From positions 1-6,591 of the forward strand of contig JAAWIL010000269.1 of NCBI GenBank assembly GCA_022796315.1: DNA of 6,591 bases, written 5' to 3'. A program made the position numbers and the translations under genes. The stretch comes from Oscillibacter sp. GTDB taxonomy: Bacteria > Bacillota > Clostridia > Oscillospirales > Oscillospiraceae. The notes beneath the pieces were generated by a model. That model was not told the DNA's origin, made no database searches, and was given only the letters and a program-made list of their open reading frames with translations. Positions 1-6,217 of this stretch are shown one piece after another. The number at the start of each line of letters is the position of its first letter. The first letter of the stretch is position 1.

Positions 1-28
1 GCGCCCCCCGGCTTTCGCCGGGGGGCGC
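1..28 (-). terminator. Probable intrinsic terminator of the SLH surface-protein gene
   Basis: This is a perfect inverted repeat with a 12-bp stem (gcgccccccggc paired with gccggggggcgc) and a 4-nt loop. Read on the minus strand the loop is GAAA, a stable GNRA tetraloop. It lies 42 bp past the TAA stop of the large gene, where an intrinsic terminator is expected. The U-tract would fall just outside the window, so termination is inferred from stem strength and position. On the plus strand the bases after the hairpin are not T-rich, which argues against a terminator for a plus-strand gene. Confidence 0.7.
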
Positions 29-70
29 CGTTTGCGCGGGAACTGCTAGGGATTGTGGGGGCTTTGCGGC

Positions 71-3000
71 TTACTCATCCCACACGGGGTCCTCGTTCAG
101 CTTGGTCCAGTTCTCCATGAGCTGGCCCTCGGTCCGGCGAGTGTAGTCGTGGGAGTTCGTCGCCTCTTCCACCACGTAGTAGTTGGGATCGCTGACGGGA
201 ACATCGCTCCAGGTGGCGGCGTTCTCCAGCAGGCCATCCTTGTCAACGTGCCGCTCCAGCACGTTGTTGATGAAGTCCATGACCTCCACGCGGGTGATGT
301 TCTCCAGCGGGCGGAACTTGCCGCCGTTGCCGGTGATCCAGCCGCGATCCGCCGCGAAGGCGATCAGGTCACGGGCCCAGTAGTCCTCGGCCACATCCGT
401 GAAGGGATTGTTCAGGCCGGGCACCACGTTGTCAAACCGGGCCGCGATGGCCGCGAACTGGGCACGGGTGATATACGCGTTGGGGCGGAAGGTTCCGTCG
501 TTGAACCCGGTGATGATGCCGGCGTTGCTCAGCGTAGAGATCGCCTTGTTGGCCCAGTAGCTGTCCGTCACGTCGGTGAAGTCGTTGGTCTCCTGGAAGT
601 AGATGACCCGGGAGGTCTCGTCCAGGAGGCGGTAGAAGATGGTAGCCACCTGTGCGCGGGTGATGGGGTTGTTGGGACGGACCGTGCCATCCTGATAGCC
701 CTTGATATAGGCGAAGTGGTCCGTCTTGTTCAGCTGCAGGTCACCCGCCAAAGGCACATCCACATCGCCGATGGTGGTGGTATTGCCGGCTCCGGGATTC
801 GTGGGATTCGTGCCCGGACGTCCGCCGCTGCTGCCGCCGCTGCTCCCGCCGCTGCTGCCGCCGCTGCTGCCGGCATTGGTCACCCTCAGAATGCCCAGAG
901 ATTCCACGATGCGGTAGTTGCTGGAGAGCACTCCAGCGCCCCAGGTCAGGGTATAGCCGTTGGGAGATTCACCCACACGGGTCTGAGAGCCAGTGGTCCG
1001 GCCGGTGATGCTCTCGCCGGGGGCCTGACCGGTGATGGTAATGCTGGAATTGGTCAGGGCATACCCGTCATAGCGCTTGTTGGCGCTGCCGGTCCGGACG
1101 GTCAGGGCGCGCTGGAGGATCGTCACCGTCGCGGTGCCGGTCACGGTTTGGCCATCCACCTGGGCGGTGATGGTCGCCGTGTAGGTTCCGGCGTTCACGG
1201 GGGCGTTGGTGCCGGTCTGGGTGTAGGTGATGGTAATGCTGTTGTCGGGCGTCACTGTCTGGCCGTTCTTGGTGACGGTCACATTGGTGATCGGGTGGCC
1301 CTGGCCGTCATAGGTGACGGTCACGGACGCGGCTGTGACGATCACCCGATCGGGCGTTTCCTTCTCCCACTGGGCGGTGAAGGTGATGGTCTTGCCATCC
1401 TGGGACACGTCCTTCTTCCAGCCCAGGAACACATGGCCATCCTGGGTGGGATTGGGAGCCAGGGTAATCTGCTCGCCCTCCTGGGCAGTGCGGTGGAAGG
1501 TGCCGCCGTCCTTGGTCCAATCGTCAGGAGTGGCGGGAGTCCAGGTGCCGCCGTTGGGATCAACAATGATCTTCACGCCGGCCTCGACCTCTTCCGTCTT
1601 GTCCTCGGGCAGCTTGCCTTCCTCAAATCCGGGATAGGTGATGGTGGCCTTCTCAGGCACACGCACGCGGACCGAGTCAAATGCCTCCGTTGTTGCCTGC
1701 GCACTTCCTCCCGGAGGCGTTACGCCAGGCGTCACGGTTGCCCAGTTGGTCAGCCAATACGACGCCCAGTCCTCGTCCCAAACCATATCATCCTTGGTGT
1801 AAGTCTTGGTCACATAGATCCATACAGAGCTCTCACTCTTGCCCGGGTCGAGAGGGGGAAGTTTGCCCTCCATTGGATCGCCGCCAACATACTTCGTGTC
1901 AGGGTCACTGATCTTATACGCCGCGCCGGGCTCACCTGTGATACTCAGCAGGAACAGCAGCGTTACTTTACCGTTGCTGTCAAATGCAGAGATATCGATT
2001 TCAGCGCATCTGTCTTCTAGCACATCTCTGGGAATCGTGAGGCCGTACTTCTCCACGTAATCAGCGCCCAACACTTCTTTTGCGTCCTCAAGGAACGGCA
2101 AGCCCTCATACAGGGCGACCTTGGCGAAGCCGGTAATCTCCGGAGCCGGAACATTCACGTTCACCGTATCCGTGTCAGGTGTCGTAACCTCGTCACTCTT
2201 GACGCTGACAGTGTTGCTCACCGTCTTGCCCACATCCGTGTCCTGGACGGTGTAGGTGTAGGTGATCGTCTCTGTCGCGCCAGGAGCCATGGTGGTGTAC
2301 GTCTTGGACCCATCAGGCATCATGGGATCGGTGACAACCACGTTGGTCAGATCCACTTTGCCGGTGTTCTTCACCGTGACGGTGTAGGTGATGGTATCGC
2401 CAACCTTCGCCGTGGTGACATCCTCGCCGTTAATCTGGGCGGTCTTGGTGACGCTCAGAGCGGGCGCGGGCGCGATGGGGGGTTCGGTGCCGGTCTCGTT
2501 CTTGTCTCCACCGAGGCTTCCGCCGGGCCGAGTGGGCGGGATGTCTCCTCCAACATCCTCTCCGTCCGTCTTCGTGTCACTGGGAGTCTGCGTTCCACTG
2601 CCGCCAATCGAGTCATTCTGCACCGAGATTGCGGACAAATCGACGAAGGGATCGCCGTAAACTTCAACAGCGTTTACGATGTTCTCACCGTCGGCCGTCT
2701 TCACGCTCGTCTCGTAGTAGATGCTCTTGGAGGCGTTGGGAATCAGTGTTTCATCAATGCTGACCCACAGCAGGGGGTTGCCCTGTGCTCCGCCGGTCGG
2801 ATAGAAGCCATACTTGGCCGTCCAGCCCTTATCGCTCTGAACCCTGGTGACAGCCCCCAGCTTCTCATCCATTTCATCGAAGAACTGGATGTTTTTCAGC
2901 GTGTAGGGGGTGTTGTTCTCCACCTTGACCTCATAGCGAATCGGGTCGCCCTCGTGAAGAGTACCTTGGAACACACCTTCGCTCCAGTAAATCTGACCGT

Positions 3001-5788
3001 CGATTTCGGTACCCTTCTGGATGGTCTTTGTGACACTAACGCCCGCTTGGATCTCCTTCCAGCTGGCCCACACTGCGTAGACAGTCCTGGTGTGATAGCT
3101 GGTTCCATCCACATCAGTTGTGGGGTCCGTGCTGAGCACGGTAATGGAACCGCCCACGTTGGGATTCTTCGCCTCCGCATTCTCCTGAGAGTCCGCCCAG
3201 CCCAGGAACGCAAAGCCGTCCTGGACCGGAACCTTGGTGCTCAGGGTGAACTGATAGGAAGGCGCTTTGATAGTCGGGGCCTTAACGTCCACAATTCCGG
3301 TACTGCTGCCGCCGTTGAGGTTATACTTCAGCAGGTAGTTGAAGGTGTCCTCTTTGCACTCCACCTGGAACGTTACGGGGGTCGTCTGGTCGGGGGCCAG
3401 CTCCCAGGCGGAGCCGTTCCACTTAAAGGTGATGGTCTTGTTGGTCTCACCATCTACCAGGGTGTGGGGGCCCTTCTTGAGCGTTTCATTGGTGGAATAA
3501 GCCGTTGCAAACTCCTCAGCAAGGAAGGTCACAACACAGGTGTAGCCGGTAGTGGCGCTGCCAAGGACTTCACCGATGGAAATACGCTCAGGCTTATCCT
3601 TAACACCAAAGTAAGCAGCTGTATGCTTGTTGGTTACGTCAGTAACCACAACCGCAGCCTTATTCTCACCCTTGACAAGATCGTCGATCTTCTCAGATGT
3701 GGGCGCAGTCGGCTTTACAGGGTCCTGCGCCTCAACCGTGGTATTGCCGCTGATGGTTTTGTCACCCAGCTGAACCTTGGCCTCATTGTAGATCTTACCG
3801 GCCGTGTTCGCCTTGACCCAGACGTGCAGCTCCTTAGAACCGTTTGCGGGAACTGTTACGTTCTTCCAGGTTACGGTGTGGGTATTCTCGTCGTGCACAC
3901 CGCCGTCACTCTGGCTGACCTTGACGAAATCCAGGGTCTCGGGGAGCTTATCTGTGACCGTCACGGTGGCGGCTGTGGCACTGCGATTTTCCACCTTGAT
4001 GGTGTACTTGAACTCCTCGCCCACAACGGGATACTCCTCGCTGGGGGTCTTTGTGACCGTCAGGTCGCCAATGCTAGGCCCGGTCTGCGTGCTCCGCTCA
4101 TACCGCAGGGTGATGACATTCTGGGTGGCATCAACGCCCAGCGTCAGCGACGGGTTGGGGATGCAGCTCACATAGTCGAACTCCTGCTGTACTCCATCAA
4201 CGCTGTAGTTTTTCCAGCTAGAGTTCTCGTTCGCAAGCGTCTGGCCCACAATCTCATCGCCGACTTTGCCGGGCTTGGACCCTCCCCTTACAGTAGCCAC
4301 TTGCACATCATTGAGATAATACTCGCGTACAACCTTGTAGGTGGTGTCGGTGACAGGCTTCTGGCAGGTGACCCAGACAGTCAAAACATCTTCGTCCAGA
4401 TTAACCCATTCGGAGCCAGTCCAATAGAAGGTGGATGTCAACGTACCGGTTTTGGCGGTATCAACATAGTGTTTGCCGTAGTTGACAAAACCGGAGTCAA
4501 TTGTCCAGCCAGCACTATACTTGTTGGCCCACCACTCATTGTTCACCGTCAGAGTGCAGATCCAGGGATACTGCGCCGCGTTTGAACCAGTATTTTCCTC
4601 AACGCGTCCCAGGGAGTAGCTCTCCGGGTAAGTCGCTACCTTAAAGGGCCAAAATGATTTTTTGTGTCCAGTCTGCTCGAGGAGTGAACATGCGGCCCGA
4701 ATACCCAGCTCTTGATCATTAGACCAGTAGTTGATCTCATCGGTATTCGGCTTCCTGGGTGCGTCGGGGTCGGGAGGATTGCCGCCATTGTTGCTGACGG
4801 TGTAGTCGAAGTTCAGATTCATATTCCAGGTGCTTTGCAGCGATTCATTATAATACTTTGCATCCACACCCACGGAGATTTTCGTTGTTCCCCCTACAGT
4901 GCCAGGAGTGAAAGTAATAATGAGCTTGCCGCCCTCGGTCTTGTAGGACGCAGTAGCAACATCAGGTCTGGTATTAGTAATATGAACCCAATTATAGCCA
5001 GTTGCAGGCGTGGGGCCGCCCCAACCACCGGTAGCCCAAATGTAGGGAACACCGCTGTCGTACTCCTCGCCGTCGGTCAGTGTGACACTGCCACGGCAGG
5101 TATCGGCCTGGTCCAGGTTATCAGCATCCTTAAAGGCAGACTTCGTGACACCTTTGGAACACTCATAAGTGTCGTTAAAGGTGCTGTCGTCCTCAACCTC
5201 CTCCGCCGCCAGCACCGCCTCATAGACGGCATAGACGGTTTCCAGAGCCTCACTGACGTCCTCACGCTCGCAGAGCTCCGCGTCGAGGGCGTCGTACAGC
5301 TCAAGCGCCGCGCTGACTTCCTCTCCGGCGGCCTCCGCGTTCTCCGCGGTGACCTCGGAGGCGTCGGGCAGCATCGCCGCAGCGTCCAGGAACTCCTGGA
5401 CCTCCGCGGGGACCGCCTCTTCCTCCTCCGGCTCCTCGGCCGCGGGGGGCGTGCAGGTCCAGGCGCCCTCGGTCACGGTCCAGCAGTCCTCACCGTGCTC
5501 GTGGGCGCAGTCCAAAACATCCTCGCCGGGGACATAGCAGTCCTCGGTGTGCTCGTGCTCTTCCTCGCAGTCCAGCTTCGGCTCGCCGGGGACGTAGCAG
5601 TCCCCGCCGTGCTCATGCAGGCAGGTCAGCTCCTTCTCCGGCTCCGCCTGGACGCAGGTCCAGCCGTCTTCATTGTGAGCGTGCTCGCTCTCCGCCGCGA
5701 AGGCGGCGGTGGGAAGCAGGCTCAGGCACATCATCAGAACAAGAAACAGGGCGAGTCCGCGTTTGGTGTGGTGCTTCCAATTTCTCAT
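71..5788 (-). CDS. Giant multi-domain SLH-anchored surface protein (putative adhesin), 1905 aa
   Basis: This is a secreted cell-wall-associated protein with no catalytic domain that I can recognise. The start at 5788 gives MRNWKHHTKRG, a hydrophobic core (LALFLVLMMCLSLLP) and a likely cleavage after AFA (about residue 31), with AAAGGAA placed 9 nt upstream. Domains by approximate residue: Cys/His repeat block 36-112; acidic helical region 113-200; beta-rich domain 203-333; Pro-rich linker 334-349; duplicated domain copy A 347-477; MucBP-like beta module 478-565; DUF11-like 571-686; duplicated domain copy B 693-812; InlB/Flg_new-type repeat 816-908 (YNLNGG, FLGWADS, YAVWASW); DUF11-like 915-1045; Gly/Pro/Asp linker 1060-1108; DUF11-like 1108-1215; unrecognised module 1216-1380; InlB-type repeat 1400-1475 (DPNGGTW, FLGWKKD, AQWE); two MBG-like modules 1481-1557 and 1559-1637; Gly-Ser linker 1640-1656; SLH domains 1685-1843; C-terminal tail. 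There is no LPXTG motif, so attachment is by SLH binding to secondary cell-wall polymer. Adhesion is inferred from architecture. Confidence 0.95.
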   Translation of the reverse strand: MRNWKHHTKRGLALFLVLMMCLSLLPTAAFAAESEHAHNEDGWTCVQAEPEKELTCLHEHGGDCYVPGEPKLDCEEEHEHTEDCYVPGEDVLDCAHEHGEDCWTVTEGAWTCTPPAAEEPEEEEAVPAEVQEFLDAAAMLPDASEVTAENAEAAGEEVSAALELYDALDAELCEREDVSEALETVYAVYEAVLAAEEVEDDSTFNDTYECSKGVTKSAFKDADNLDQADTCRGSVTLTDGEEYDSGVPYIWATGGWGGPTPATGYNWVHITNTRPDVATASYKTEGGKLIITFTPGTVGGTTKISVGVDAKYYNESLQSTWNMNLNFDYTVSNNGGNPPDPDAPRKPNTDEINYWSNDQELGIRAACSLLEQTGHKKSFWPFKVATYPESYSLGRVEENTGSNAAQYPWICTLTVNNEWWANKYSAGWTIDSGFVNYGKHYVDTAKTGTLTSTFYWTGSEWVNLDEDVLTVWVTCQKPVTDTTYKVVREYYLNDVQVATVRGGSKPGKVGDEIVGQTLANENSSWKNYSVDGVQQEFDYVSCIPNPSLTLGVDATQNVITLRYERSTQTGPSIGDLTVTKTPSEEYPVVGEEFKYTIKVENRSATAATVTVTDKLPETLDFVKVSQSDGGVHDENTHTVTWKNVTVPANGSKELHVWVKANTAGKIYNEAKVQLGDKTISGNTTVEAQDPVKPTAPTSEKIDDLVKGENKAAVVVTDVTNKHTAAYFGVKDKPERISIGEVLGSATTGYTCVVTFLAEEFATAYSTNETLKKGPHTLVDGETNKTITFKWNGSAWELAPDQTTPVTFQVECKEDTFNYLLKYNLNGGSSTGIVDVKAPTIKAPSYQFTLSTKVPVQDGFAFLGWADSQENAEAKNPNVGGSITVLSTDPTTDVDGTSYHTRTVYAVWASWKEIQAGVSVTKTIQKGTEIDGQIYWSEGVFQGTLHEGDPIRYEVKVENNTPYTLKNIQFFDEMDEKLGAVTRVQSDKGWTAKYGFYPTGGAQGNPLLWVSIDETLIPNASKSIYYETSVKTADGENIVNAVEVYGDPFVDLSAISVQNDSIGGSGTQTPSDTKTDGEDVGGDIPPTRPGGSLGGDKNETGTEPPIAPAPALSVTKTAQINGEDVTTAKVGDTITYTVTVKNTGKVDLTNVVVTDPMMPDGSKTYTTMAPGATETITYTYTVQDTDVGKTVSNTVSVKSDEVTTPDTDTVNVNVPAPEITGFAKVALYEGLPFLEDAKEVLGADYVEKYGLTIPRDVLEDRCAEIDISAFDSNGKVTLLFLLSITGEPGAAYKISDPDTKYVGGDPMEGKLPPLDPGKSESSVWIYVTKTYTKDDMVWDEDWASYWLTNWATVTPGVTPPGGSAQATTEAFDSVRVRVPEKATITYPGFEEGKLPEDKTEEVEAGVKIIVDPNGGTWTPATPDDWTKDGGTFHRTAQEGEQITLAPNPTQDGHVFLGWKKDVSQDGKTITFTAQWEKETPDRVIVTAASVTVTYDGQGHPITNVTVTKNGQTVTPDNSITITYTQTGTNAPVNAGTYTATITAQVDGQTVTGTATVTILQRALTVRTGSANKRYDGYALTNSSITITGQAPGESITGRTTGSQTRVGESPNGYTLTWGAGVLSSNYRIVESLGILRVTNAGSSGGSSGGSSGGSSGGRPGTNPTNPGAGNTTTIGDVDVPLAGDLQLNKTDHFAYIKGYQDGTVRPNNPITRAQVATIFYRLLDETSRVIYFQETNDFTDVTDSYWANKAISTLSNAGIITGFNDGTFRPNAYITRAQFAAIAARFDNVVPGLNNPFTDVAEDYWARDLIAFAADRGWITGNGGKFRPLENITRVEVMDFINNVLERHVDKDGLLENAATWSDVPVSDPNYYVVEEATNSHDYTRRTEGQLMENWTKLNEDPVWDE
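260..736 (-). other. Three SLH domains (cell-wall anchor), residues 1685-1843
   Basis: SLH domains bind pyruvylated secondary cell-wall polymer and hold the protein at the cell surface. SLH1 (about 1685-1722) has HFAYIKGYQDG, VRPNNPITRAQ and ATIFYRLL, but its first half, usually an F-x-DV...WA..AI helix, is replaced by DVPLAGDLQLNKTD. SLH2 (about 1737-1784) is complete: FTDVTDSYWANKAI, GIITGFNDGTFRPN, ITRAQFAA. SLH3 (about 1796-1843) has FTDVAEDYWARDLI and FRPLENITRVE, so the usual TRAQ/TRAE core is TRVE there. After SLH3 comes a 62-residue tail with YYVVEEATNSHDYTRR, a type of ending I associate with SLH proteins of gut clostridia. The domain order fixes the C-terminus to the wall. Confidence 0.93.
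821..871 (-). repeat. 12-bp tandem repeat encoding a (Gly-Gly-Ser-Ser)4 linker
   Basis: Four near-identical 12-bp units built on gctgctgccgcc (plus strand) encode GGSS repeated at residues 1640-1656. This is a flexible linker between the second MBG-like module and the Asn/Pro/Thr-rich stretch before the SLH anchor. The unit is a multiple of three, so gain or loss of units by slippage would lengthen or shorten the linker without breaking the frame. One unit has ctcccg in place of ctgccg, so the array is not perfectly uniform. Confidence 0.9.
1649..2143 (-). other. Unrecognised module between DUF11-like domain 3 and the second InlB-type repeat
   Basis: Residues about 1216-1380 start ITGFAKVALYEGLPFLEDA, with a short predicted helical part (EVLGADYVEKYGL, VLEDRCAEID). 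A beta-type part follows with LLFLLSITGEPGAAYKIS, SSVWIYVTKTYT and LTNWATVTPG. The second half looks like an Ig-like or DUF11-related fold (a GEPG turn, a late YVTKT strand and a final TNxATV strand), but it lacks the opening VTKT strand shared by the three DUF11-like domains here. It contains the only Cys (1261) in the C-terminal half of the protein. I do not recognise the family. Confidence 0.5.
3353..3712 (-). other. Duplicated extracellular domain, copy B (residues 693-812)
   Basis: This copy runs from about TAPTSEKIDDLVKG to PVTFQVECKED. It can be aligned with copy A (residues 347-477): YTCVVTFLAEEFATAYST matches YPWICTLTVNNEWWANKYS, and ITFKWNGSAWEL...VTFQVEC matches STFYWTGSEWVNL...VWVTC. 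Two Cys (751 and 811) occupy the same positions as 411 and 475 in copy A, which suggests a disulfide across the sheet. From memory, similar domains recur in surface proteins of gut clostridia, but I cannot name a family. It is followed directly by an InlB-type repeat. Confidence 0.7.
4358..4750 (-). other. Duplicated extracellular domain, copy A (residues 347-477)
   Basis: This copy begins PNTDEINYWSNDQELG and ends VLTVWVTCQK. It shares with copy B the order: short N-terminal strand, a SLGRVEE / SIGEVLG strand-turn, a Cys-containing strand, an aromatic KYS/AYS segment, a W-x-GS-x-W hairpin and a closing strand ending in Cys. It is more aromatic than copy B (SFWPF, NEWWANKYSAGW). A module beginning TYKVVREYYLNDVQV follows, ending with SLTLGVDATQNVITLRYER, which resembles MucBP-type beta-grasp modules. 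Copy B has a different module in that place. Confidence 0.7.
5453..5683 (-). repeat. Cys/His/Glu repeat block with three C-x-HEH-x-C units (residues 36-112)
   Basis: Just after the signal peptide are eight Cys at 45, 56, 64, 74, 84, 94, 102 and 112, spaced 8-11 residues apart. Three units read CLHEHGGDC, CEEEHEHTEDC and CAHEHGEDC, each with an HEH triplet between two Cys. A partial unit, HAHNEDGWTC, comes first. YVPGEP and YVPGED link the units, and the matching DNA (ctcgccggggac) is repeated, which indicates tandem duplication. Similar 'H-x-H...C' repeats occur after the signal peptide in other clostridial surface proteins. Metal binding (Zn or Cu type) or a disulfide ladder are both chemically reasonable; neither is shown. 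An acidic, Ala/Glu-rich helical region with EEPEEEE follows. Confidence 0.8.
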
Positions 5789-5796
5789 AGACTCAT

Positions 5797-5803
5797 TTCC
5801 TTT
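5797..5803 (-). promoter_or_regulatory. Ribosome binding site fixing the start at 5788
   Basis: On the minus strand AAAGGAA, with AGGA 9 nt before the ATG, is the only good Shine-Dalgarno match near the start. It supports ATG 5788, directly in front of the signal peptide, over the in-frame ATG at 5866. The latter lies inside a hairpin-rich leader, has no such site, and would place 26 extra residues before the signal peptide. Confidence 0.85.
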
Positions 5804-5858
5804 CTTTGCGGATTTTTGATCGGATGCAAAGGATCCGGCGGCCGGACGAGCATGTCGC

Positions 5859-5950
5859 CGGAGCAAAGCCGCTCCGTTTCGCCTCCGCCTTGCGGCGGAG
5901 ACCGCGCGTCCCTGCCCCTCCCCCCTCCCCGCGGCGCAGTATCCGCGGGG
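5859..5950 (-). promoter_or_regulatory. Cluster of three leader hairpins between aptamer-like element 2 and the start codon
   Basis: Three perfect stems lie in the 5' leader. Bases 5927-5934 pair with 5943-5950 (8 bp, ccccgcgg/ccgcgggg). Bases 5883-5889 pair with 5894-5900 (7 bp, with a GCAA GNRA-type loop on the minus strand). Bases 5859-5864 pair with 5871-5876 (6 bp). A weaker tccgg/ccgga stem sits at 5834-5846. None is followed by a U-run on the minus strand, so none is a standard intrinsic terminator. They could act as an expression platform working by other means or as mRNA-stabilising structure. The function is inferred. Confidence 0.5.
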
Positions 5951-5954
5951 ACTC

Positions 5955-6022
5955 TACAGGATATGAGGGTTCGGCGATTTAGCTTCCTGACTTTGCGTGA
6001 CCGCCCTTTCGGACGGATTGCC
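5955..6022 (-). ncRNA. c-di-GMP-I (GEMM)-like aptamer, copy 2 (proximal)
   Basis: Read on the minus strand: GGCAAT (6022-6017), stem CCGTCC (6016-6011), loop GAAA (6010-6007), stem GGGCGG (6006-6001), then TCAC, GCAAAG (5996-5991), TCAGGAAG and CTAA. A second arm may form by pairing CAGGA (5989-5985) with TCCTG (5960-5956). The order GGCAA, GAAA-capped stem, GCAAAG, CTAA matches the core of the c-di-GMP-I riboswitch as I know it, where the GAAA loop docks into a receptor in the second arm. Differences from that class: CAAT instead of CAAA, one extra nucleotide before GCAAAG, and no clear 3' strand (such as GGTTGCC) to close the first helix. It lies about 170 nt upstream of the start codon on the same strand. 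Confidence 0.42.
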
Positions 6023-6085
6023 ATAAAATTCCAGCAGCCGGGCTAACATAGCATCCGCCGGCGTGCCGCCGCGGCCCGGTGTCCC

Positions 6086-6102
6086 CTCCGCACGCGGCGG
6101 AG
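6086..6102 (-). other. Hairpin between the two aptamer-like elements
   Basis: ctccgc (6086-6091) pairs with gcggag (6097-6102) around a 5-nt loop. The surrounding sequence (6035-6130) is very GC-rich, with further pairing options such as a 5-bp ccggc/gccgg-type stem near 6112-6124. No U-run follows on the minus strand. Nothing else is recognisable between the two elements. Confidence 0.4.
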
Positions 6103-6129
6103 ACTGGACTCGCCGGGTTCCGGCGCGCC

Positions 6130-6217
6130 TCCAGCCTGGACGGACCAGCGCGGCTCCGTCCGGTTCTGCCTTAGTTCCCTAGCTTTGCAGTCCCACGGTT
6201 TCCCGTGGTTTGCCAAA
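6130..6217 (-). ncRNA. c-di-GMP-I (GEMM)-like aptamer, copy 1 (distal)
   Basis: Read on the minus strand: TTTGGCAAA (6217-6209), stem CCACGG (6208-6203), loop GAAA (6202-6199), stem CCGTGG (6198-6193), GACT, GCAAAGC (6188-6182), TAGGGAA and CTAAGG (6174-6169). A perfect 7-bp arm GGACGGA/TCCGTCC (6138-6144 with 6155-6161) follows. This copy is closer to the c-di-GMP-I consensus than copy 2, since it has GGCAAACC, GCAAAGC and CTAAGG. It too has one extra base before GCAAAG, and the usual 3' GGTTGCC-like closing strand was not found, so it may be a divergent or degenerate member. The alternative is a related but distinct structured RNA. Confidence 0.5.

Noticed and set aside
53..2020. 655-codon open frame on the plus strand
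   Set aside because: It lies antisense to the clearly real SLH gene. Its product is a Gly/Val/Ala/His-rich, low-complexity sequence with no domain, as expected from the opposite strand of a GC-rich gene.
2954..4585. 543-codon open frame on the plus strand
   Set aside because: It is antisense to the surface-protein gene, with no ribosome binding site or recognisable motif.
5453..5683. C-x-HEH-x-C block as a zinc-finger DNA-binding domain
   Set aside because: It follows a signal peptide in an SLH-anchored protein, so it is extracellular. The spacing fits no classical zinc finger.
71..5866. Longer version of the surface protein starting at the in-frame ATG at 5866
   Set aside because: It would put 26 residues before an otherwise perfect signal peptide, has no ribosome binding site, and runs through the leader hairpins. 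ATG 5788 has AAAGGAA 9 nt upstream.
4712..6046. 444-codon open frame on the plus strand
   Set aside because: It is antisense to the N-terminal coding region and leader. Its Leu/Arg/Gly-rich tail mirrors the GC-rich Cys/His/Glu repeats.
6045..6053. TGCTATGTT as an extended -10 promoter between the two aptamer-like elements
   Set aside because: It is only a partial -10 match, and the position where a -35 box would sit is GC-rich with no similarity to TTGACA.
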